This document shows positions 18,614 through 26,606 of a stretch of DNA of 64,000 nt, one piece after another. Under the pieces are notes generated by a model that was given only the letters and a program-made list of their open reading frames with translations, was not told the DNA's origin and searched no databases. Source of the stretch: Janthinobacterium lividum (lineage in GTDB: Bacteria; Pseudomonadota; Gammaproteobacteria; Burkholderiales; Burkholderiaceae_D); the NCBI RefSeq assembly GCF_034424625.1, contig NZ_CP139976.1, forward strand, positions 6,076,001 to 6,140,000. Reading direction: 5' to 3'. The translations under genes and the position numbers were made by a program. Position 1 is the stretch's first letter. Each line of letters opens with the position of its first letter.

Positions 18614-21600
18614 TTAATACTTGCCCTGCCAGGTCACGCTGATTTCTTTCGGTCCCGGATTGATCGACAGGCCCGATTTGCTCTGGTCGCGCTGCGCGTG
18701 CCACAGCCAGCTGCCCATCGCGTAACCCAGGATGCCGCCGGCGACCGTGTCGGACACCCAATGCTTGCGGCCAAAGACGCGGCCGGCGGAACCCACGGCG
18801 GCCACGCTGTACAGCCATGGCGCATCGTATTCCTTGGCAAACGGCGTCACGGCAGCAAATCCGATGGCGGCATGCGCGGATGGAAACGAGGAATTCGAGC
18901 GGGAATTGCTGCTGCCGACGCGGCTCCACGCGCCGAGGTCTTCCTCTGGACGGGCGCGGCCAAACGCATATTTGCCGGCCACCGCCAAACCCGTTGCCGC
19001 GGCAACCGATTGCAGGGAAATGAGTCCCGTATTTTGCATGCGCTCATCGCCCAAGGCGAAAGCAGCGGCAGCGCCACCCACGACCGCGTAGGGCATGGCC
19101 TTGCCCAGCTTGTCCCAGTTGCGGTAGACCTTGGAATCTTCATGTTTCTTGACGAAACGGTCGACGGGTTTGTCGGCCAGCGCGGAAGCCACCACCACAC
19201 CGCCGACCACCGCCGTCGCCTTGAGCCATTCAGGGACGCTAGGCGTAGCGGATGCGGATTGCTCCAGGCGCGCGCGCATGGCGGGCCATGGGCTGACAAA
19301 CGGCCGGTCCGGCGGATTGACGGCAGGCAGATGCTGTTCGTCCGGGCGCTCGGCAAAGTTGCCCAGGCCATCGTAGCTGTGCATGTCGGCGCGCGGGCGC
19401 TCGAACATGTCGTACAGGTCGCCTGGCGAAGCCACCATCTGCCCCACGTCGCGCGTCCATGGCGCAATGGCAAAGCCGGCCGTCGATTGCGTGTCCATCG
19501 GCAACATGCTGTTCAGCGGCACGGACAGGAAGATGCCACGGTCCTGGTACGGCTTCGACGGCGTGCCAGGGCTGGTGATATCGTTGCCATTCGTATGCGT
19601 ATACCAGGCGCCGACTTCAATGCCGGACTGGAAGCGGCGCTTGAATTCCATGCGCACGCCTGTGTCTTTGGCCAGGAAGCGGCCGGCGCGCGCCGTCACG
19701 GTAATGTCATGCGGCAAGCGGTAATGCAGGGAGCCGATCGCCGTCACCGTCTTGTAGTCGCGTGAATCGAGCAAGCCCTTGTAACCACGCTGCTGCAAGG
19801 CATCGACAGCCACGTCGGCCGCCCAGCGGCTATCCTTCGGCAGATATAACACCTGGCCGCCAACGCCACGGAACATGTCTTCATACAGGCCGGCCGACAT
19901 GCGGGTATACACGCGCTCGGCGGGATTGTTGTATTTGTTCAGCAAGACGCGGCTCAACGAAAAACGCCCGCCGCGCAAGTATTCCGCCACATCCGTACGC
20001 ACGTGCGGCAAGTTGCTGTTCGATGGCTGCTTGACGCCCGATACCGTTTCCAGCAACTGCAGGCTGGCGGCGCTATTCAGGTACAGGCCGTCACCCAGGC
20101 GGCGGTCATAGTTGGCCACGGCCGAAATCGAATAGCGGAAGGCGCCGCTCGGGTCATTGAAGAAGAAGCCTACCTTGGGAGCGATCTTGAAACGGTTCGC
20201 CTCCCGGTCCAGCGATTTGATTTGCACCACGTCGCCATCGACGCCAACGCCGACGGCCAGCTTGCCGTCGTCCTTGATGACGTTGGCAGCCTTGGTGGAA
20301 GCCGGCGCGGGAATGGCAGGGGAAGGTGCCGCTGGCGCAACTGCAGTTGCGGGAGCCGCGGCAAGTACCGGCGCGGGCGCGGGTGCGAGAGCAGGTGCCG
20401 GCGCAGCGGCAGCGACGGGCGCCGGCTTGTCGAGGAATTCCTGCAGCCAGCCTTGCTGATCGTCCCGGATGACATCGCTTTTCTCCGGATAGCGCAGCAG
20501 CACGACGTCGAGGAAGGCCTTGCGGTCGATCTTGCCTGCCAAATAGTCGTTCAGTTTTGGCAAGTCAAAGAATTCGTAGGTAGCGATTGGCTGGTCCAGC
20601 TTGGTATACGTGATGCGCAAGGTCGTCACGCCCTTCGGCGTGAAGGCGACAGCCGTGCGCGCGGCACGGCCAACGGCGCGGCCCATGTTTGAAATACGGC
20701 TGTTGGTCAGGCTCAGGCTGAGGACATTGCCTTCTTGCTCGACACGGATGTTCTTGTAGTCCTGCTTTACCAGGGCATTGACCAGGTCGGCGCCATAGAC
20801 GGGGTCGCGGTGCCATGCTTCCTTGCTCGGCAGCGGTGGCGGATTCTTGTCGTCTACGAAATACGGTGGCTCATACACCTTGGGAATGAACTCGCGTTCG
20901 CCAAACGGAATGCTGATAAAGGCGTTCACGCTGAACTGGTCGCGGCTGCGTGCTGCTTGCAGGGCAAGCCAGCCCCAGCGGTACTCCAGGCCCACGGAAG
21001 CGCCCTTGCGGCGCTTGCCCGCACTCGTTTCGCTGGCGCGGAAGTCGCGCAGATAATTGGTTGTATCGTATTCCGCCACCACCGACCAGCGCGGCAGCGC
21101 AGTCGGGGTCCAGCGCGCGCCAGCAAACACGCCGTCCGGGCGCTTGTGCGCATAGCCCAGGCTCGCTTCGATATTCTTGCTGGCGCCAAATGTCTTGGTG
21201 GCAACGACATATTGCCCCTTGAACAGCTCGGTGCCGAACAGATCCGTCATGCCGACGGCGACAGATGGCATCCACTCCGTTTCCGTCCACAGGCGCAATT
21301 TACCGTCGACGACTTTATCCTTGTAGCGGCCATAGCCACTGCCATATTCACCGGGCACGTTGGTAAAACCAGGGATGCCCGTGATCGACACATAACGCCC
21401 CGTCACTTGCAGGAAAGGCAGGATATTTGCCGTGGCCCATAACTGGCCATACGGGCTGTCGTAGCTATAGCCGACGCTGAAAGTACCGTCCGTTTCCACC
21501 ACGGCGCTGGGCATATTGATATACCCGGATTGACCACCATGATTCGGGGTCGCGGCCATCACCGAAGGCGCGCCAAGCACCAGACAGCCACACCAGGTAT

Positions 21601-21631
21601 ATTTGATTGATTTTCTGAGTACGCTTAACAA
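18614..21631 (-). CDS. YjbH/GfcD-type outer-membrane protein fused to a C-terminal PAP2 phosphatase
   Basis: This 1005-residue protein has a signal peptide (VMA then ATPNHGG) and a long YjbH-like region (about 30-770) that opens with the family motif GQSGYINMPSA. The region is rich in beta-barrel-like alternating strands and is interrupted by a Pro/Ala linker (about 405-445). From about 800 it becomes a type 2 phosphatidic acid phosphatase: KYAFGRARP (KX6RP, 887-895), FPSAH with His920, and RVFGRKHWVSD with Arg951, His957 and Asp961. The triad is complete; PSGH is changed to PSAH. YjbH/GfcD proteins act in polysaccharide secretion, and PAP2 enzymes recycle undecaprenyl pyrophosphate or remove lipid phosphates. 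The first usable start is TTG 21631, after a stop ten bases upstream. Confidence 0.88.
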   Translation of the reverse strand: MLSVLRKSIKYTWCGCLVLGAPSVMAATPNHGGQSGYINMPSAVVETDGTFSVGYSYDSPYGQLWATANILPFLQVTGRYVSITGIPGFTNVPGEYGSGYGRYKDKVVDGKLRLWTETEWMPSVAVGMTDLFGTELFKGQYVVATKTFGASKNIEASLGYAHKRPDGVFAGARWTPTALPRWSVVAEYDTTNYLRDFRASETSAGKRRKGASVGLEYRWGWLALQAARSRDQFSVNAFISIPFGEREFIPKVYEPPYFVDDKNPPPLPSKEAWHRDPVYGADLVNALVKQDYKNIRVEQEGNVLSLSLTNSRISNMGRAVGRAARTAVAFTPKGVTTLRITYTKLDQPIATYEFFDLPKLNDYLAGKIDRKAFLDVVLLRYPEKSDVIRDDQQGWLQEFLDKPAPVAAAAPAPALAPAPAPVLAAAPATAVAPAAPSPAIPAPASTKAANVIKDDGKLAVGVGVDGDVVQIKSLDREANRFKIAPKVGFFFNDPSGAFRYSISAVANYDRRLGDGLYLNSAASLQLLETVSGVKQPSNSNLPHVRTDVAEYLRGGRFSLSRVLLNKYNNPAERVYTRMSAGLYEDMFRGVGGQVLYLPKDSRWAADVAVDALQQRGYKGLLDSRDYKTVTAIGSLHYRLPHDITVTARAGRFLAKDTGVRMEFKRRFQSGIEVGAWYTHTNGNDITSPGTPSKPYQDRGIFLSVPLNSMLPMDTQSTAGFAIAPWTRDVGQMVASPGDLYDMFERPRADMHSYDGLGNFAERPDEQHLPAVNPPDRPFVSPWPAMRARLEQSASATPSVPEWLKATAVVGGVVVASALADKPVDRFVKKHEDSKVYRNWDKLGKAMPYAVVGGAAAAFALGDERMQNTGLISLQSVAAATGLAVAGKYAFGRARPEEDLGAWSRVGSSNSRSNSSFPSAHAAIGFAAVTPFAKEYDAPWLYSVAAVGSAGRVFGRKHWVSDTVAGGILGYAMGSWLWHAQRDQSKSGLSINPGPKEISVTWQGKY

Positions 21632-21939
21632 ATCCGGCTACCTAAAATATCCTGCACCTGGAATTCCTGAGAATGTATTCAGAAAATCAATGAGCTTGGG
21701 GAAACGTGAATGAAACGAAAAAAGGCCAACCGACGGGCAGGTTGCAATGCCACGCATCAGTTCGCCACTAAAGCTGGGCACTCCCGGGCAGCAGATCGTT
21801 GCTTAAGCATGCCTCAGGAATGTATGTCGCAGAATTTTAACATTGTTTTCTTGTAGCAAATGCTTAACTTGTTTCCCTTGCGCCACACCTGTCTATTCAG
21901 CGCAAACGCCACCTGGAGCCGTACGGCACGCTGGAACCA
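21632..21939. other. 308-bp gap upstream of the polysaccharide export operon
   Basis: No gene is visible. Read on the - strand (toward the YjbH-PAP2 gene) it contains a short hairpin CAACC/GGTTG (21727-21744) followed by GGCC and T6, about 95 bp before the start codon. That could act as a weak attenuator in the leader. The promoter of the long polysaccharide operon should be here, but I cannot name convincing -35/-10 hexamers and see no full ops/RfaH element. Confidence 0.4.
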
Positions 21940-22644
21940 TCACTTCAAACTGCCAAACACTTTGCCGATAATCTTGCTGCCATACGCAAGCGGATTGCTG
22001 CGGATGGCTTTTTCTTCCTCGCCGATCATCAGGTATAGGCCGTCAAGCGCGCGGTCCGTGACATAGCCTTCCACCGTCGATTGCTGCTGCGGCACCAGTC
22101 CCGTCTTGCCGATCTGGCTCATGGTGCTGTTGTACTTGCTGGCCAGGCCGGAACGGTCGGTAACGGATTTCACGATGGGCAGGAATTTGACGGCCAGCGG
22201 TGCCGAAGTCTTCTGGCGGAAGAAATCCGTCACGGAAGTATCGCCACCGGACAGGATGTTTTTCGCATCGCTCACGCTCATCGATTTGACCGCGTCGAGC
22301 AGCAAGGGCTTGGCCATGGGCACGGCCGACTCGGCGGCACGGTTCATCGCCACCACCAGGTCGTCCAGCTGCTGGCCGCGGCCCGTCATTTTCAGCAAAG
22401 GCTTGGCTTGTTCCAGGATGCCGGGCAACTTGATCTTGACCTTGTCATTGTTCAGGAAGCCATTTTCGATGCCCAGCTTGGCAACGGCAGCGGCCGAACC
22501 GGCTTCCAGTGCCGCTTTCAAGCCATTGCTGGCATCCTGGTTGCTAAGGGCATCCAGGGGACCGGCGGCGCCTGCGCCGGACGACAGCAACGCCAGCGCA
22601 CACAGGATGGCGGCCGGACGGCCAGGGAAAGGGTTCAGGCGCAT
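21940..22644 (-). CDS. DUF4197 family exported protein
   Basis: This 234-residue protein of unknown function belongs to the DUF4197 family of proteobacterial periplasmic proteins. It has a signal peptide (ILCALALLSSGAGA, then AGPLDAL) and then an all-helical pattern: SNQDASNGLKAALEAG, NGFLNNDKVKIKLPG, DAKNILSGGDTSVTDFFR and ALDGLYLMIGEEEKAIR. AAAAGGA at a good distance supports the ATG at 22644. It stands alone, with its own upstream gap of 175 bp, divergent in function from both neighbours. No catalytic motif is visible. Confidence 0.9.
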   Translation of the reverse strand: MRLNPFPGRPAAILCALALLSSGAGAAGPLDALSNQDASNGLKAALEAGSAAAVAKLGIENGFLNNDKVKIKLPGILEQAKPLLKMTGRGQQLDDLVVAMNRAAESAVPMAKPLLLDAVKSMSVSDAKNILSGGDTSVTDFFRQKTSAPLAVKFLPIVKSVTDRSGLASKYNSTMSQIGKTGLVPQQQSTVEGYVTDRALDGLYLMIGEEEKAIRSNPLAYGSKIIGKVFGSLK

Positions 22645-22819
22645 GATTTTCCTTTTCTAAAGAATATACAGACCACCTTCTTCTGGAACCTTAGCACATC
22701 AAAACTGCAAATGCCGCAGCAATTTTAGCGTCCAAGGGGAAACAAGGGGTGCCACAGATGGCGAAGGGAAAGGACTATACAGCACCGGCTGTTGTATCCG
22801 CGCACGCTAACGCCGGCGT

Positions 22820-24400
22820 TCAGCCTGCTATCGCCGCCAGCTGTTCGCGCACCCGCGCCAGATCCGTCTCGCGCATGCGCGCCGCCGTCTGGCGCAAGGA
22901 TTTTTCCGCGCCCGACACGCCGGCCGCCGCCGCCATCGACAGCCAGATGTAGGCCTGCTGCAAATCGAGCGGGCCGCCCTGGCCGCTGGCCGCCATCAGG
23001 CCCAGATTCATTTGCGCCCGCGCATGGCCCTGGCGCGCGGCCAGTGCATACCAGTCCCACGCGGCGGCATAGTCCTGCGGCACGTCCTGGCCATTGTCAT
23101 GCCGCAGCCCCAGCGCAAACTGGGCCAGGCTGTGGCCCTGCGCGGCGGCACGGCAATAACAGGCGCAGGCCAGCTGGCTGTCGGGCGCAGGACCATCGTC
23201 GCGGTCGTGCAACACGCCCTGCATGTATTGCGCCGGCGCGTAATCCTGCTCGGCGGCGCGGCGGTACCACTCCAGCGCCAGCGACAGATCCTGCGGCACG
23301 CCCTGGCCATGTTCATAACGTAAACCCAGGTCGAACTGCGCCCGCACATGCCCCTGGTCGGCCGCCTTGCGATACCAGAAGATGGCTTCCTGCGCATCGG
23401 CAGGCATGCCCTGTCCATGCTCATGCAACAGTCCCAGCTGGTACTGCGCGGCAGGAAAGCCCTGCCCTGCCGCCTGGCGGTAGAACACCTGCGCCCGGGT
23501 ATAGTCCTGCGCGCCATGCTCATGGTGCAGGCCCAGGTTGTGCTGGGCCGCCGCGTGCCCCTGGCCGGCCGCCTTCACGTACCACTCGAGTGCCGCCTGC
23601 TTATCGCAGGGCACGCCCTGGCCATTGTCGTAGATCAGTCCCAGATTGAACTGCGAACTGGCGTGGCCCTGCTCGGCCGCGCGCCGGTACCAGGTGATCG
23701 CCTGCCTGCTGTCCTGCGGCAGCACGTCGCCATTTTCATAGCGCAGCGCCAGGTTGAACTGGGCCGGCGCATAGCCTTGCTCGGCCGCCTTGCGCATCCA
23801 GGCCGTCGCTTGCTGGCGGTCCTGGCGCACGCCCTGGCCATTGTCGTAGCGCAGGCCCAAGTTGAACTGCGCGCGCGCATAACCCTGGTCGGCCGCCTTG
23901 CGGTACCAGGCGATGGCTTGCACGAAGTCCTGCGGCACGCCCTTGCCATTGTCATACATCATGCCCAGATTATTCTGCGCGCCCGCGTCGCCCTGTTCCG
24001 CCGCGCGGCTGAACCACAGCATGGCTTGTGCGCTATCTTGCGCAAGCCCCTGGCCCTTGGCATACAGCCATCCCAGGTTGTATTGCGCGGCCGCGTAGCC
24101 CTGCTCGGCCGCCTGCTGGTACCAGTGCGCCGCCTGCGCAAAATCCTGTGGCACGCCCTGCCCCTTCTGGCACATCACGCCCAGATTGTATTGCGCGTGT
24201 TCGAGCCCCTGCGCGGCGGCCAGGCCATACCAGTGCAAGGCAAGCGCATAGCTTTGTTCGATCCCCTGGCCATTGAAATGCATGAAACCCAGGCTGTGCT
24301 GGGCGTTCGCATTGCCCTTCTCGGCCAGTCCTTTCAGGCGCAGGTAGTCAGCCGTGTAATGAGCAGCCGTGTAGCGGGGGTCGGCAAGCGGCACGGTCAA
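22820..24400 (-). CDS. Sel1-like repeat protein (13 repeats)
   Basis: The 526-residue protein has no signal peptide or membrane segment. After a 35-residue lead it consists of thirteen Sel1-like repeats of about 36 residues, built on the pattern AQxNLGxxYxxGQGVPQDxxxAxxWYxxAAEQGxA. One repeat (around AQHNLGLHHEHG) is a few residues short. Sel1 arrays are alpha-solenoid scaffolds for protein-protein contacts, often in signalling. Its ATG overlaps the stop of the upstream REC-GGDEF-EAL gene by four bases, so it is translated with that gene and probably works with it. The partner is not known. Confidence 0.92.
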   Translation of the reverse strand: MTVPLADPRYTAAHYTADYLRLKGLAEKGNANAQHSLGFMHFNGQGIEQSYALALHWYGLAAAQGLEHAQYNLGVMCQKGQGVPQDFAQAAHWYQQAAEQGYAAAQYNLGWLYAKGQGLAQDSAQAMLWFSRAAEQGDAGAQNNLGMMYDNGKGVPQDFVQAIAWYRKAADQGYARAQFNLGLRYDNGQGVRQDRQQATAWMRKAAEQGYAPAQFNLALRYENGDVLPQDSRQAITWYRRAAEQGHASSQFNLGLIYDNGQGVPCDKQAALEWYVKAAGQGHAAAQHNLGLHHEHGAQDYTRAQVFYRQAAGQGFPAAQYQLGLLHEHGQGMPADAQEAIFWYRKAADQGHVRAQFDLGLRYEHGQGVPQDLSLALEWYRRAAEQDYAPAQYMQGVLHDRDDGPAPDSQLACACYCRAAAQGHSLAQFALGLRHDNGQDVPQDYAAAWDWYALAARQGHARAQMNLGLMAASGQGGPLDLQQAYIWLSMAAAAGVSGAEKSLRQTAARMRETDLARVREQLAAIAG

Positions 24401-26601
24401 GCCTCGATGGCCAGCGTCTGGGACAGCGCGGGGGCGGCATCAGCGATCAGGCGGTTCTGCTCCTGCAGCACGCCGATGAAACTGCCCAGCGAAATGGGCC
24501 GGTGGTACAGATAGCCCTGCATCGTGGTGCAGCCCTTGTCCTGCAGGTAGCGCGCCTGTCCTTCCGTTTCCACGCCCTCGGCGATCAGGTGCAGGCCCAG
24601 GCCGCGCGCGATCGAGATGATGGCCAGGATGACGGGGTAGTGTCCGTGCTCGTCGTGGATTTCCTTCACAAACGACTGGTCGATCTTGATCGTGTGGATG
24701 GGGAAGCGGTGCAGGTACGACAGCGAGGAATAGCCGGTGCCGAAATCGTCGATGGCGACCGACACGCCCAGCTGGCACAGCTTGTTCAACTGCTCGATCG
24801 CATACTGCGGGTTGCGGATGCAGATGTTTTCCGTGATTTCCACTTCGATCTTTTCCGGCGCGATGCCATAGCGCGTCAGGGCGCCGCGCATCTTCTCGAA
24901 AAAGTCGCCCCGGTCCAGGTATTGCGGCGACAAATTGAGCGACAGGCGCACAGCCTCGCCGCCGGCCGCGTTCCACTGCACCAGGTCGCGGCACAGGGCG
25001 CCCAGCATCCAGTCCGAGATCGGCAGCATCAAGCCGTTTTCCTCGGCGAACGGCAAAAATTCGCCAGCCGTCAGCAAGCCCCGCTGCGGGTGGTTCCAGC
25101 GCATCAGGCCTTCGGCGCCAACGATGCGGCCCGTCATCACGTCCACCTGCGGCTGGTAATACATCTCCAGCTGGTTCAGCTCCAGCGCCTTGCGCAGGCT
25201 CTGCTCGAGGGCGATCTTCTGGTGCGACACGTCGAGCATGGACTCGTGATAAAAACTGTGGCCATTCTTGCCCAGCGCCTTGACCTGGTACATGGCGATG
25301 TCGGCGTGGCGCAGCAGCTCGTCGATGGTCTCGCCATCGCCCGGATAGATGGCGATGCCGATCGAAGCCGAGATATGCACCTGGTTGCCATCGAGGTCGA
25401 ACGGCTGGTGCAGGCATTCGAGGAATTTGTCGGCGATCAGGCGCGCATCCTGGCGGTCGCGCAGTTCCGGCAGCACGATGGTGAATTCATCGCCGCCCTG
25501 GCGCGCCAGGGTATCGCCGCGGCGCAAACAATCCTTCAGACGCAGCGCCACCTGCTGCAGCAGTTCGTCGCCCTTCACATGGCCCAGGGTATCGTTGACC
25601 AGTTTAAAACGATCGAGATCGATGAACATCACGGCCAGTTCCGTCAGCTTGCGCCGCGCCTGGATCACGGCCAGGCCCAGGCGGTCCTTGAACAGCATGC
25701 GGTTCGGCAGGTCCGTCAGGATGTCGTGGTAGGCCTGGTAGGAGATGACTTCCTCGGCACGCTTGCGGTCGGTGATGTCGCGCGCCACGCCGTAGGTGCC
25801 GAAGTACTCCTGCTTTTTCGCTTCCTGATCGTGGCTGTGCATGCCGATCGAATTGAGCGGAATCGTCATCAGCGTGTTGTTGAAGGTACGGTCGCTGCCG
25901 CTGCCGCTATGGCACTTCAGGCGCAGTTCCACATTGCGCGAGGCCCGCTCGTCGAGGCGGCGCTCATTGAAGGCATAGCGCGCCCGCTCCTGGTCTTCAT
26001 CGTGCACGAGGATGGAATAATGGCTGCCGATCAGCTCTTCGCGGCTAAAGCCCAGCAACTGGTGCACCCTGTCGTTGATGAAGGTGATGCGGCCTTCGTG
26101 GTTCAGGGTATAGATGATGTCGGGCGAGCTGTCGACCAGATAGCGGTACATCTTTTCCGAGTTTTCCAGCTGCAGCGCGATGCGCTCGTTCTCCAGCGCC
26201 AGCTTGCGCTTTTGCAGCGCATTCTCCACCGTCTTGAGCAGCTCCTCGCGGCTGTACGGCTTGCGCAGATAATCGTAGGCGCCACGCTTCAGGGCGCCGA
26301 TGGCCGCCTCGATGCCGACGTCGCCGCTCATGACGATCACGTCGCCCTCGATGCCGCGCCGGTTGATATGGTCCATGATTTCATGGCCGCTCATGTCGGG
26401 CAGGCGCAGATCGAGCAGGATCAGGTCGAAGCGCAGTTTCGACAACTGCGCAAGCGCTTCGCTGCCGCAAGTGGCCGTGTGCAGCTGGTAGCCGCGGTCC
26501 TTCAGCAGTTCGTGGAGGGAAGCGAGCAAACGGGGCTCGTCGTCGACCAGCAGGATGCGCGGGCTGTTTTCCAGGTCAAACGGAATGGCGGAGGAGTTCA
26601 T
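24397..26601 (-). CDS. Response regulator with PAS, GGDEF and EAL domains
   Basis: It is a cytosolic cyclic-di-GMP enzyme under phosphorelay control. The domains are: receiver (about 14-130, phospho-acceptor Asp64 in LLDLRLPDM), a helical linker, PAS (about 150-285), GGDEF (about 290-455) and EAL (about 465-715). The diguanylate-cyclase motif GGDEF (369-373) is intact, with an upstream RxxD inhibitory site (Arg360-Asp363). The EAL motif reads EGLMRW (497-502), so Ala is Gly, but the glutamate, IDDFGTGYSSL and AEGVET are present. Both activities are therefore possible. It follows the HDOD-kinase gene by five bases and overlaps the Sel1 gene. The kinase is the obvious phosphodonor, by inference. 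Confidence 0.93.
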   Translation of the reverse strand: MNSSAIPFDLENSPRILLVDDEPRLLASLHELLKDRGYQLHTATCGSEALAQLSKLRFDLILLDLRLPDMSGHEIMDHINRRGIEGDVIVMSGDVGIEAAIGALKRGAYDYLRKPYSREELLKTVENALQKRKLALENERIALQLENSEKMYRYLVDSSPDIIYTLNHEGRITFINDRVHQLLGFSREELIGSHYSILVHDEDQERARYAFNERRLDERASRNVELRLKCHSGSGSDRTFNNTLMTIPLNSIGMHSHDQEAKKQEYFGTYGVARDITDRKRAEEVISYQAYHDILTDLPNRMLFKDRLGLAVIQARRKLTELAVMFIDLDRFKLVNDTLGHVKGDELLQQVALRLKDCLRRGDTLARQGGDEFTIVLPELRDRQDARLIADKFLECLHQPFDLDGNQVHISASIGIAIYPGDGETIDELLRHADIAMYQVKALGKNGHSFYHESMLDVSHQKIALEQSLRKALELNQLEMYYQPQVDVMTGRIVGAEGLMRWNHPQRGLLTAGEFLPFAEENGLMLPISDWMLGALCRDLVQWNAAGGEAVRLSLNLSPQYLDRGDFFEKMRGALTRYGIAPEKIEVEITENICIRNPQYAIEQLNKLCQLGVSVAIDDFGTGYSSLSYLHRFPIHTIKIDQSFVKEIHDEHGHYPVILAIISIARGLGLHLIAEGVETEGQARYLQDKGCTTMQGYLYHRPISLGSFIGVLQEQNRLIADAAPALSQTLAIEA

Positions 26602-26606
26602 GGACG

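Noticed and set aside
18558-18929. N-terminal extension of the Wza-like protein
   Set aside because: It overlaps the YjbH-PAP2 gene in another frame, and a proper signal peptide begins at 18557.
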